Positions 9,556-21,136 of a stretch of 64,000 nucleotides of DNA are shown one piece after another. Source of the stretch: Phaeotremella fagi (lineage: Eukaryota > Basidiomycota > Tremellomycetes > Tremellales > Phaeotremellaceae); NCBI GenBank assembly GCA_001599715.1, contig BCHU01000014.1, positions 310,001-374,000 of the forward strand, written 5' to 3'. Below the pieces are notes generated by a model that saw nothing but the letters and a program-made list of their open reading frames with translations, had not been told where the DNA came from and ran no database searches. How positions within the stretch are numbered: the stretch's first letter is position 1; each line of letters begins with the position of its first letter. The position numbers were made by a program, and so were the translations under genes.

Positions 9556-10863
9556 TGTGGATAGAGTTTGAAAGTTTGAAAAGTTTGTTTAGTGGTTGGG
9601 TAGAGTTGAAAAGTTGGAAGAATTGATTGAGGAAAAGATAAATCCCCGATTCCAGTGATCCATTATATACATCTTAGAAGGCTGGTAAACAAGCACAACA
9701 ATCAGTACGAAACGATCAACTGACACCAAATGCCGGAATAAACTAAACATCGTCGTACCACCTCGACCAACCAACAAACTAGGGTATTCATCGACCGATT
9801 GAATGCATAAGCCAAAGAAATCAAAAACGTAGAGGTGTGTAACCTATAATTTACGTTTGCTGTCAACAATGCACCAGCCTCGTACGACATTCAGTAGGCT
9901 CAATTGTCATACTTAGTTTACTACAAAGTGGCTCAAGGCGTATCTCGCAAGTAGATGGTTTGTATTCAGTAGAAATGGTCTGTTCAGGGTAAAGAATTAA
10001 ATCAAACTAATACCCATGGGACGATGACTTCTTTAAGATCTCATAACGGCATTCTATGTAAAAAAACATTTCGATCAGACGTGAACTTTCTTTGCTAACA
10101 TAATTCAAATCTCGATAGCGTCATCATGGGGTAAACGATTCCCCAAGGGTACCACCCCAGCAAACAACTGATTCCGGTAATTGGGTCACAAATAAACAAA
10201 CGATCGGCCAAAAGCCACCTCAATATGACATGTCACGTTAATTGTGTTCAGGTTTAGCTGTAAGGAGTTACGAGTGATTTGCATTCACTTTCCAGTCAAC
10301 AGTGCACTTAGGTTGGTGGTTCGATGTGGAGTGAACTGTCTCGATTGGGTTTGAGCCCCGACCAGGTTTTGTTACATGCGGTGTGATCTATTCTTTACTC
10401 TAATTTGTAATTACTTCAAGTAGTAACTTGAGTAAGTCGGTAAATGTCTAAACACTGAAAACACTACTTTGGGTTTGTCAGGGCAACCATCGCTTGTTTA
10501 CTTGTTGACCCCAGAATCCCATTATGGTATAAACATATTAGCGTAATAAACGTCATTGAAATTCGAGAACTCGTGAGTCCATCGGAGTGGCTTGTGTTGT
10601 TTGACTTCGATCGTTGTTTACACCGATATTTGTCGTCAAAGCTTCTTCAGGTTAATGTGACAAGACCGCCGCTGATGCCATGAACGAAATGTGAGACAGA
10701 ACGACGAAATCACTGTTAGTGTACATCGATGATTACCAACAAACAGATCCTACAAAATATAACCAAGTATGCAAAGATGAAAAATGGGAATGGAAACTGA
10801 GAAGTGGATACAGACTTGGATGAAAACTTGAAAAACGAATCCCCCCCTCACAGTGAGCTTTGA
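9556..10863. other. Long gene-free region upstream of ferritin-like gene
   Basis: About 1.3 kb without a supported gene, between the 5' end of the ferritin-like gene and the 3' end of the kinase gene. It is AT-rich with scattered CCCC/GGGG blocks (for example CCCCAAGGGTACCACCCC near 10141). The length suggests a large regulated promoter. A T-loop-like string near 10350 (GTTTGAGCCCCGACC) is not part of a tRNA fold that I can complete. Confidence 0.4.
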
Positions 10864-13800
10864 CTACATGACCATGCAATCACTCTTACTTCCTCTCTTT
10901 TGTTCTCTCCTCTTCGTAACCTCTTCCTCGTCTTCGTGTATGACAACAGTCCCCTCTCTTCTCTCCTGTAATCCATCATCATTCCCAGCTGCAGATGAAT
11001 GGGATGCTTGTCCAGTTCCCGTACTCGCCCTAGACGTAGATCTGGTTTGAGTACTAGAAACCTCTAAACTCTCCCTGTTGGTTGAAGCACCAACAACAAA
11101 CGGTGAAACGGATCTAGAAACGTTACTAGACGATCTCTTCCGTTTATCAATGATATAAGCAACACTACCCCTGGGTGAAGGGTTGTTAGACGATGAAGGA
11201 GTTTTACTTCGTCTCCATGGGAAAAGACCGTTGGAACTTTCGATGGAAAACGGTGACGCTGATCTAGATCCAATCATAGGAGTAACGTATTCTCCACCAG
11301 TCTCTTCTTGGAATTTGACAAACAACGCAAGTTGAGCTTGAAGATCACAACGAGAAGCTGCAAGTGCTGCACAGGCTGTATGACAAAGAAGTCCACAATC
11401 TTGGCAGATGACTCCACTTTTCTTCACGGCTAGATGACAAACTCGACATACGATCGCTGTAACGAGTCAACTTTAGCACAGAGCACTGGGACTTACCTTT
11501 ACTGAAACTAGTTTTGATTAGAACGTGGGATTTGTCTGGGAGATCTTTTACACTGACACTACTTCTTGTTCTGGGTCGTTCAGACGATCCAGTAGTAGTA
11601 GCTCTAGATAAAGGTCTTTCCACAAGGTCCGAATGGAACAGTTGGGAACTATCAAGTCGTCGAAGATCTAGACTGACACGTCGCATGAAGGGGACACTAT
11701 CTTGAGCTCGTAAACTCTGAAATTTGGGGATCAGCCTTGATCAGGATCGTAATCAGCCACTCACTCCATCAGGACTGAACCCCTGTCGAACCCATGGATG
11801 TTCGAAAAGAACCTCTGCAGCCGGTCTCTGTTCTGGTCGTTTGATGAAGCATAAATTCAAGAAGTCGATCAATTCCTCGGAGACATCTGGTAAAGGAGGC
11901 ATATCATCCTCAACAATCCTAAAGAGAACTAAAGCAGGGTCAGAGCAGTACTTTTTTACTATCTACCTGTCATGCTATTTGCTATGTCCGCATACGGTGG
12001 TTTACCAGTTAACAACTCTATAATGGTACATCCTAGAGACCTGTTCAAGTGGTCAATTTGTGATCAGGGACATTCAATCGTGAGTGCGACATACCAGATA
12101 TCTGACGCAGGGGATGCACCGTTCAAGGAAATCACTTCAGGAGCCACTAAATACCACCTGTCAGTATGTCATTTACAAGGATACACCCGATAACTCACTC
12201 CAGTTTGGAGTACCAGCAACGTCAGAGACCGCTTTAGCTTGACCACCAGCTTTGGAAGCAGTCAAAACGTCCTGAGTGATATTCTCAACAGCACGAAGAT
12301 TCAACGAAACCCCGAAATCTGAAAGTTTGACATTGCCGTTTTTGGTAGAAAGGATGTTGGCAGCTTTGAGATCACAGTGTACAACCTATGAACCCATCAT
12401 GGTCAGTTATCTATTTCAGTCGGTTGTGTAAGACATACCCCTTCTGAATGCAGATATATTAAACCCTCTAAGATTTTGGCTACGTACGAGGCGACCAATT
12501 TTTCGTTGAATTTACCGAATGCTTTGAGCGTCTGTCCTAGGGAACCATTTTCGACGAATCTAACAAAGCGGGTTAATTTCGAAATTGAGTGGATAGAGAA
12601 GGTGACTTACTCCAGTACTATATTCAAATAATCGTCGTCCCTAGACATACCTTCGTATTTGACGATACTAGGATGAGATAAGCGACGTAAAAGATCAACT
12701 TCATTCATCACATCCCGGACTTGTTTCTCTTCCATGCCTGCTAATCTGATACGTTTGATAGCTACCATCTGTCCAGTACTGAGATTAAGTGAACGATAGA
12801 CCGAACCAAATTGACCTCGTCCGATACAATTTCCAAGTTGCTATGAAATCAAGTACGTCAGGGACATAACATTTGAAGCAATAACCCGTACTCACGTATT
12901 GAACCTTGTTGACACCTTCCCCAAAATCTAGCAGTTGAGTTACACGACTCGTAGCACTACTAGAGCTCATTCGAGAACCCTCTCTAAATAAAGTACCACC
13001 AGAGGACGTGGTGCCGAGATTAACCATCGAACTAACTCTTGAACTCATAGGTCGACTTTCGACACGACGACGTTCATATTCAAGAGAATGAACTGGTACC
13101 CCTTCCGAACGTCTTCTTTCAATTTTCATCTTCCTGTTTCCTTCGGCACCAATATCATCCATTGTACTGGGGAAAGGGAAATCTTGACCAACAGGGCTAA
13201 CAGCTTCATCGACCGAAACAGGTGAAAGAGATCGTTTCGGTATATAAAATTTCCCATTGGCCGAAGCTGATAGTTTACGAATTGGGATAGGTCGATTTGG
13301 ACCGTTCTCTTTTAACGGTGAATCCTTTTCGTTCTCATCTTCCTCCACCACACTATCAATTTCAACCTCTTGTCGATTACTTTCGCCACTTTGACCTCTT
13401 CTAACTGAAGGTCTCAATCGATCCCTTGAATAACCCTCTAAAGCAGCTAAAGATTGTGACAAAGCAAATCCACGAGCGTCATCTTGTTGACCGCCCGTTT
13501 CGACAGACTTTCTAGGTTCCAAAGTAAGATCTTCAGCACTTTTCAAAAGTGTACCCATGATTTTTTGTCTGGCGTCATGTAAAGTTCTTTCTGATAGTCG
13601 TCTATCCCTGATTTTATGACTCATGTCATCATCTTCGTCTAGATCTACCACGGTGGAATTGTCATCACCTAAAACGGCTGCTATGGATAAAGTAGTACTC
13701 GAGCGCGTATACGATGAATTCGTGCGTGAACCGTTACTTATCAAGCTTGGCGGTCGGTCTCTACCATATGGACCGGAAGTTGACAAGGTGCTTTCCGCAC

Positions 13801-15981
13801 TGGGTGGAGGAGTATGTATATCTTCACCATCTACAAACGTAACAATAACTCTTGAGTTTTGACGAGGTCGAATTGTGGGTCGAGGAATGATGACTGCAGG
13901 ACCACGACTCAACGGTGAGGCTGCACGAGATGATGATCGATATGGTGAATTCGGTCTTAGACTACTGGAAAGAGGTTGACTATAGGAACGAGACATCGAT
14001 TGACGAGACGAATGATCTCTTGTGGGAGAACAAGGTATCGGGATCGGTATAGGTCTACTTGTCGATTTTCCAAAAGTTTGTCTAGGCGATCCCTCTGAAG
14101 AAGGTGATTCTGTGAAAACAGTTGAAACAGCCACCGGGGTAGTGGGCTCAGTGTCATCTCCCGCATCATTGTCAGTCGTTGAAGCGAGTTTGACTAGTAA
14201 GTCATTCGTATGGCTTGGTGAGCGACGTCGTTCAATGCTCTCTTGTGATGATCGACGATGGTTTCGTTGAGCGTCAGAAGGGAACGACGTTGGTGGTGAT
14301 GGTGGTGATCTGGGATTGATCCTTGATTCCTGAATGTTCAAGCTGGAAGTATTGGGTTCAACAGGTGAAGTCGGTCTACTAGAATTCTTTGAATTCACTA
14401 TACCACCTCGTAAAGGACCAGCAAGTCTAACCAATGAGATAATCGTTGAACAAATCCTACCAATACTCTGCTCGGTCGATTCGCGAAAATCCTCTATCTC
14501 AAAGGTGTCAACGGGTGATAAACCAACGGCGATACAAGCTTGATTGAATTTGACCAAATTTGCGGTTTTTAGAACTCCATCATCAGAGGTACTAACCCGT
14601 GCAATGTGTGGTGGAGTCGAAGGGAATAGATGATGAAGGAGACTGTTCATTTAGTCTCCGTAAACTCTTGAAACACTTACAAACAAAGTAATATCCCATC
14701 ACGCATAATTTCAGACCAAGATTTCCTTTCTCTATCTTTAGTTTTTTCCCCGACACTGATGGCTCGAACTTTCAATTCCCGGTTCATATCATTCTCACCA
14801 TCAATGTGAGCAGCGACACGTAACCACTCTCTACCCCATGTTTTCTCCATTCTCGAAAGTGCCGCCAAGTGATTACTGGCGATCTCCTTTAATGCCTGAG
14901 ATTTATCGGTTGGGGGAGAGATTGATTTGATCACTGGAGTGAGAGCTCGAACTATGTATGCCGTCGTCAGACGTAAATGATAATGTTCTCTCGATAGGGT
15001 AGGTGGGATACTCGATGAACTCGATGTCGTCGGTTTAGTTCCAGTTGTTGAAGATCTAGGTCGAGAAGGTGGCACTGGACGACTTCCTATTCGAGTTGAC
15101 GACAAGTCATCATGGATTTCTGTATTCGATGACTGATACCTCAAAACCTCCGAAGTGATCGGTAAATGAAGAACCGACGGTGATGGTGACGTTAAAGGCG
15201 ATGACAAAGGTGATAAAGGAGTTGTAACTTCGAGCATAGACCTTTGCTCGACAACATTAACCACAGTTGACACTTGAATTTTGATATCGTCTTTTCCTTT
15301 TCCCAGAGTACGATTGAATTTATTAGGTTTGAATATCGACGATAGAGAATTTTTGTGTTTTCTAACCAAATGCGATTGATTAGGTTCTTCAGTCGTGTGA
15401 TCAACTGAATCCGTTACGGGTTCTGCATCATCTGTTTGAAATGAATTCAAAGCTGATGTGGAGAATGATCCTCGCGATAAAGAAGGGGGTTGCCATCTCC
15501 CATCATCATCTTTTTTCATAGCAGGTGGAACTGACGGTGCGAATCTGATATTTCGATGATGTAGTTCAGGTGAATTAGGTCGAGTTCGAATGTAACGTTT
15601 CGATTTGATCATCTCTTCACGGGTGATTGATAATTCCTCCTTATCATCCACTATCAGAGACTGTTCAACATTCCTGGATTTTCGCTGATTGTCACCGCCA
15701 CTACTACTTGCTAGAGAAGTCAATCTCGTCCTTGAATTCAAAAGTTCTGATTCTGGCGTTGTCACCTTTCTAGAGAAGAAGTTCTTGATTCCTTTCACTT
15801 GTGATTGTGATTGTTGAGAACCATTGATCATTGTTGATCCTGATACGACAGTGGTACCTGTAGATGTGGAAGGGTTGTTTGGCATGATCTCGACAGAATA
15901 GATGGTAGCTGTAGCGTCGGTAGGTGAAGATGGGAAAGGTCGAAGGAAGTGGGGGGAATGAACGATTCTGGTTGAAAGCAT
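10864..15981 (-). CDS. Cdc15/SepH-family protein kinase with CH, C1 and CaaX elements
   Basis: Large minus-strand gene with short introns, including a 38-nt one near 14650-14687. Starts are possible at 15981 (MLSTRIVH) or 15885 (MPNNPSTST). A Ser/Thr-rich N-terminus precedes a calponin-homology-like domain whose core spans about 14400-14750: SWSEIMRDGILLC, then LVKFNQACIAVGLSPVD, then TFEIEDFRESTEQS. A long disordered region leads to the kinase: glycine loop IGRGQFGSVY, lysine in VAIKRI, catalytic VVHCDLKAANIL, DFG in LSDFGVSLNL, and GTPNW before APE. QLGNCIGRGQFG and ENGSLGQTLKAFGK are hallmarks of the Cdc15/Cdc7/SepH kinases of mitotic exit and septation. A C1 zinc domain follows (11345-11560; H-x12-C-x2-C-x10-C-x2-C-x4-H-x2-C-x7-C). 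The last residues are CMVM, a candidate CaaX prenylation box. A role in septation is inferred from kinase family. Confidence 0.8.
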
Positions 15982-16335
15982 TGGAAAGGATGGTTACGGA
16001 TGTAAAGTGGATGACTATATCAGTGATCAGCTTGTGATGTCTTTTTTGTTATCCATAGACCCCCTTTGATGTCAATGATGACATTGGGGGCGCATCAACC
16101 GGAAGGGGGATCCTTTGAGCATCAAAGAATGGGAAAGACTTACAGGAACAGAAGGGAGCAATAGTAACCGTTGATGGCCGATGATGACCACGTATGTAGT
16201 AGATGGTATGTGATTGTGTGTGTGTATGAGATGCTAGGATATTATGCTAATGAATGGAATCATCGATATACTGATGGGATAACCGTAGTCTGATAAGAAG
16301 TAAATTCAATCTTTCACACAGGTTACTCACCCGAA
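15982..16335. other. Intergenic region upstream of the kinase gene
   Basis: Probable promoter and 5' UTR of the minus-strand kinase gene. No gene or RNA recognised. The TGTGATTGTGTGTGTGTATG stretch near 16210 is a short TG-rich run. Confidence 0.35.
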
Positions 16336-16572
16336 TCATTTACTCGACCACTTCTGATATATGTACATAGGTTCAACAGACACTTTAACCTCCTCAACCG
16401 GCCGTTCGAACGGGTTCAAGAGCGTAACTGAACTCCGGGAAGAGCCGTTCTTCCAGTACCCTCGAAAACAATCTACAGGAAGAGAGGAGAATGAGGTCAG
16501 CGAAGTCAGACGAGATCTGATAGGATTGGTTGGATAAACTGTCACTAGTCTGCGAAATCTAGGTCCCATCAT
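16336..16572 (-). CDS. Candidate small protein, 78 residues (65 if spliced)
   Basis: A minus-strand open frame from ATG 16572 encodes a basic small protein beginning MMGPRFRRLVTVYPTNP and ending MYIYQKWSSK. It contains a possible 39-nt intron (GTCTGACTTC...TTCCTGTAG) in frame with the coding sequence, so both spliced and unspliced forms read through. The Arg-rich, acid-free N-terminus could act as a mitochondrial presequence. GTGAGT and GTAAGC donor-like sites flank the frame, which suggests a transcribed, spliced locus. I recognise no family. It is the only coding-like signal between 15982 and 17689. Confidence 0.35.
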   Translation of the reverse strand: MMGPRFRRLVTVYPTNPIRSRLTSLTSFSSLPVDCFRGYWKNGSSRSSVTLLNPFERPVEEVKVSVEPMYIYQKWSSK

Positions 16573-17689
16573 TGGACGAAGGAGGATTTAAGGGGAATAG
16601 GAGGTTTCACAGGATCATTTTTCAGACTGCAAGCTTACCTAGACTCGTACGGTTGGTTACCCTAAAATAGTTCTTATTGTTTAGAGTAGAAGAGCTGACT
16701 GAGAGATTGTCGTCATAAGATATATTCGACCTTGCGGTGAGCCTGTGATTGTACGATTAATTGATGAAATTCCAAGGTTCAAGTTAGTGACTCGAATAAT
16801 CAAAAGATACGTGTACAAGGTATCACTGACATCGAATCAGGTCGGTCATATTCAGATAGATCCTGGTACCTCAAACACCAAAACTGATTTTTAAAAATAC
16901 CAAAGCGTCAGCCACATAGATCATTTGTGTTCTGTACTTAAACCGAATGACGAGTTTGTTTGTGTGTCCTATATGTATGTGGACACTGACCTATAAGATG
17001 AATCTTGTATAGTAGATGTTTGGACCCCTTAGGCAATCTTCCTGTATACTGTATGCTTACCGTCCTCGTCGAAAGTTGTTGAAATGTCGTTACCAAGTTA
17101 CCCATCTTAACTAACTTAACTTCCCCTTTATTTTAGACAAGCAAAAGACCGAGTTCTTTGAAACACGGATCAAATTTAAACATTTTAAATTCCATTGAGA
17201 TACTCATACAATATAAGTACAGTAATCATTCTATGGATCTTTCCAAGATCTGTAGAATAGTCTAAGCATTGCTTGGTATCGGATACTTGTCAAGTTACAA
17301 AGTTAGTAGCTATATGGAACGCGTTTGATTTTGGCTTTTTTCGTATTCGAAAAATCTCTCCAGTCAGTGCGTGGGAACGCGTTCCTTGACCTTGAATCCT
17401 AGAATCTCTGGCTGTAAAGTTTAGACGCGATTGTATCATTCAACTTTTCAGTTTATACAAGGCGAAAAACTGTACAAGTATATTGACAGAAAACATGTCG
17501 CTCTTAAACTTCAAGCATCAAGGTTGGTATAGGCGAAACTTTGCCTTCGCTATTTAGAGTGGCGGCCAGGCGGTATATTACCTGTATAGTAAAAATACAC
17601 TTTTGAGTTACATCGCCATAAGGGTTACAATTGAATACAGAATAATACATTACTTGAAAGCTTACAAACACGCTTTTTGAACCTAACAC
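16573..17689. other. AT-rich gene-free region
   Basis: About 1.1 kb with no supported gene, RNA or repeat on either strand. Short open frames (for example 17504-17689, minus) lie partly in the 3' flank of the next gene and lack any recognisable motif. Confidence 0.4.
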
Positions 17690-19157
17690 TCAAGCACCAG
17701 GTTCACCATCTTTCCAACCTTTTTCAACTTCTTCAATTTGTTTCTTCTTCAACCATTCCATGACCACACTTCGAGTATTAAACCAATGTCAGCCAAATAA
17801 ACTTAGTGTTAGAGAGATAAACTACCTGAAATCCTTCGTGTCCCATCCTGAATCCGGTTCTTTACATACACTATCGTAAACACTCCTAGCGGCCCAAGTC
17901 ATCGGTGTCGGTAAAGAATGTTCGTGAGCTGCATGTAACGCCAAGCCAATATCCTGTAGGTATTTCGTTAACTTGATACAGCATTACAGAAGTGTACCTA
18001 CTTTCAACATCAACCGACTTTGGAAGCCACCTTGAAAATCTCTAGATCCAGGACTACCTTCGACCTCTTTCAAAGGTGAATTAACACTTGACGACCAAGA
18101 TTGTCCACTTGAAGTATTGATGACTTGATGCAGTAATATTGGATCTATACCTAAAGAACGACCTAGGGCTAAACCCTCTGCTAAACCAATTTGATTGACT
18201 GCCAGTATCAAACTACCATTTGTTAGCTAAGGATATTCTATGAAAGGAATAACTAACTTGTTACAAACTTTCACTCCTATACCTGTTCCGTTCCCACCAC
18301 ATTCGATGACACCCCCTTGCCTTGCCATCCGCAGAAGGTATGGTAATGCAATAGACGTCGCTTCAGATGATGGTGAACCGAGCATAATCGTCAAAATACC
18401 ACCGGCAGCGGCTTTAGTACCTAATAGCACAAATGAATATCAGCTCAAAAGTCAAACCTACCTCCACTAACGGGTGCATCCATCATCCAAACTTTCCCCG
18501 ACATTTTCGTTGTAATACTCTTACTGACCCTCTTAGCAGCGGTAGGATCTAATGTGGTCTGATCGACTAGTAGAGTATGTGGGATAGATGATTGATTTTT
18601 GAAAGTGGAATCGATATCTTCTTGTAAAGGATCCATCGTCAATGAAGGAGTGTCAAGCGGCAGCCCCATCAATCCAGCCAAAATCCCCTGCTGCTTATCC
18701 AGATAAACGGATTCAACCTGCGGTGTAGAAGGTAACATAGTGAATATTTTCGAAGCAGCTTTCGCCATCCTAAGCCCCATCAACGTCCAACTTTGTTGTT
18801 TCATAAAGTAGACCTCGAACTCACTCTCTCCCATTCCTAACTCTTCTAACATGTTTGACCAGAGATTCACCAGCTGTATCCCACAATTCACCTAAGAATT
18901 TATCAACCCTCTCATCGTCTTGTTCACAGATAATGAATCTTGGTGAAGAATCTGATTGATTGTGCTTTGTGGAAAATGGTCCTGGCGATGGAGATGGAGC
19001 TGAGACTGAAGCCAAGTAGGTTTTTGTGAATAGATTGAGCGCCATTGGGTGACCTGTGGCGAGTCAGAGGCGGAGGTCACTTGGACTTACCCATTGCACC
19101 TAGACCTATCCAGCCTATTGAAGATGATCTAGAGAGACGTATGGCTGTTGATATCAT
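17690..19157 (-). CDS. 3-hydroxyisobutyrate dehydrogenase
   Basis: Multi-exon minus-strand gene; ATG at 19157 (MISTAIRLSRSSS) and TGA at 17690-17692. The N-terminus is Ser/Arg-rich, as for a mitochondrial presequence, and runs into the NAD-binding turn IGWIGLGAMG, split by an intron right after the last Gly. Later landmarks are FTMLPSTPQVESVYL, LVDQTTLDPTAAKRVSK, the substrate-site segment MDAPVSGG, AAAGGILTIMLG, and the catalytic-lysine helix GTGIGVKVCNK followed by NQIGLAEGLALGRSLGIDP. Family knowledge: the enzyme oxidises 3-hydroxyisobutyrate to methylmalonate semialdehyde in valine breakdown in mitochondria. It is divergent from the RS-rich gene, with 282 bp between start codons. The splice pattern between about 18830 and 18900 is uncertain. 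Confidence 0.88.
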
Positions 19158-19439
19158 GGTGATTAGATCGTAGATGGAGGAGGAAGAGGAAGGAAAAGAA
19201 GGATGAGGATGTAGGATACGGTACAGTGATCAGGTGGACCTCTAAACGTGGAGACTCCATTTAATCGGTTAATCATCGGATAAATAATTGTCCTCCTTGT
19301 TTTTCTTTATCATCCATCCTTTTCCTTTTTTTTCTTTTCTTTCTGTTTCTTTTCTGTTTCTTCTTGTTCATTTTCTTGTCTTGCTACATACCTGGACAAG
19401 TTAGAACTTGTACAATCACATCATACACACGTACATCCA

Positions 19440-21035
19440 ATGAGATCTCCCTCACCGCCTTATTCACGTCCTTCATACGGTCATTCCAACCCACCTAGGA
19501 GAGATACCAGATACAGAGATGATTCCCCACCATTCCGTTCTAGAGGTTACGAGAGACCTAGAGGTGGATACTCGTACGCAGAATCCTCAAGACCATACAA
19601 CAGGGATAGGGATGATAGACATGGGGGATCGTATCGTAGGAATGACTACGACAGTCGACGTGACTACGATGATAAATCAGCAACCGGTAGTGCAGGACGT
19701 AGAGAAGATAGGTTTTCACGTCGATCGTCAATAAATCGTGATACAAGGAGTGTAACACCCGAAGAAGGTCAGATCACACAATCACCAGCTTTAAGACGTC
19801 AATCTAGATCACCTCCACCGAGACGTCGAAGTCCATCACCGAGAGGTTATCGATACAACAACGATCGCGATAGGGATTTCAGATATCGAGATAGAACACC
19901 ACCGAGACCATCAGCAGATTATAGACGAGGTAGATCACGCTCCAGATCCAGATCAAGGTCTAGATCTAGATCACCTTATTCACCACCACCTAGAAAATCT
20001 TATCCACAATCCCGAAGAGATATTTCACCTTCATTATCTGTCTCTTCAAGATCGACACGTAGAACTCTATCACCCAAGAAAAGATATCTATCAAATTCAG
20101 ATTCGAATTCACCGATTCGGAAATCACCTCCACCGAAATCTAGACAGGGTTCACCAAAACCAATTGGTGTTCCAGTACCTAAACCTGGATTTCCTCGTCA
20201 GAACGTACCGACACCTGGATCAACTGGGAAACCTTTCATGCCACCTTCAGCACCTAGATCCGAAAGATTGGGTTTGTTGGGTCCACCACCAGGACCTGGT
20301 TTCGGTATGAATATGAATGTACCAACTGGTCCTAGGGCTTTACAATCTAATCCTATACCGTTCAGAAAACCTATCGTCAAAGAAGAACCCCTAGATGTGA
20401 AGCCGAACTTATCATCTCTCAACACAGATACCCAACAACCTCAATCTATGAAAACACCAGTTCAATCAGCTTCACCGACGAATTCGAGATTATCTTGGTC
20501 GGAACGTAAAAAGAATGATTCACCGTCAACTTCGATCGGTGGATCGACACCATTAGTCCATCGATCGGATTCTGTCAATCCATATAAATCCGCTTCACCC
20601 ATTGTTAAATCTGAAATTACCACCTCTGAAACCAAAATTGAAATCAACGAGACGGTGAAAGAAGAACAAGTTAAACTTAGTGAAGCGGAGCTGGCGGAGA
20701 TGAGAATGAAAACCATTGAGGAAAAGATTTTATCAGAATTACCAAGTTTGATCGTACCATTCGGTGGGAATCAATGGGAGAAAGATGTGAGTTGAATAAT
20801 CTGAACAATAATTAACTTTACTAAATTCAAATTGCCAATGAAGCTTTTACAACACGAACAAAATCTTTTGATTCTACATCAAAACCTATTGAAATCACAA
20901 TCATTAGCTCGACATGCTCAAGCTATCCTGTCTGATGCCGAGGCTGAAAGAACGGCTGCTAGCGAGAGAAGGAAGATCGTTGAGAGTCAGTTAGGTGGGA
21001 GTTTCGGCGTGGCCAGTCTTCTTTCTGGACTATGA
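19440..21035 (+). CDS. RS-rich (serine/arginine) protein
   Basis: Two-exon gene: exon 1 19440-20787, intron 20788-20843, exon 2 20844-21035 (TGA 21033-21035). The first 230 residues are rich in Arg, Ser, Tyr, Asp and Pro. They include a run of RS dipeptides around residues 160-175, SRSPPPRRRSPSPRG, and many SP sites suited to SR-protein kinases. A Pro/Gly-rich middle follows. The C-terminal 130 residues are more ordered: LSEAELAEMRMKTIEEKI, then LPSLIVPFGGNQWEKD, then a helical LLQHEQNLLILHQNLLKSQS ending in SLLSGL. No RNA-recognition motif is visible. RS proteins usually act in nuclear pre-mRNA processing; that role is inferred here only from composition. It is convergent with TFIIE alpha, with about 100 bp between stops. 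Confidence 0.75.
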
Positions 21036-21136
21036 TTTTAACGTGAAACGAAATCTGATTCATGGGTATCTCATGCATGTTTATAATGTCAATCCCGTTG
21101 ATACGTTTATGATACACGGGGTTTTATGTGATTCTT

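Noticed and set aside
10340..10370. tRNA T-loop-like string GTTTGAGCCCCGACC
   Set aside because: No matching acceptor, D or anticodon arm could be placed around it on either strand.
13623..14543. Several plus-strand frames opposite the kinase gene linker
   Set aside because: The minus frame is long, continuous and joins the CH-like and kinase parts; the plus frames are compositional shadows.
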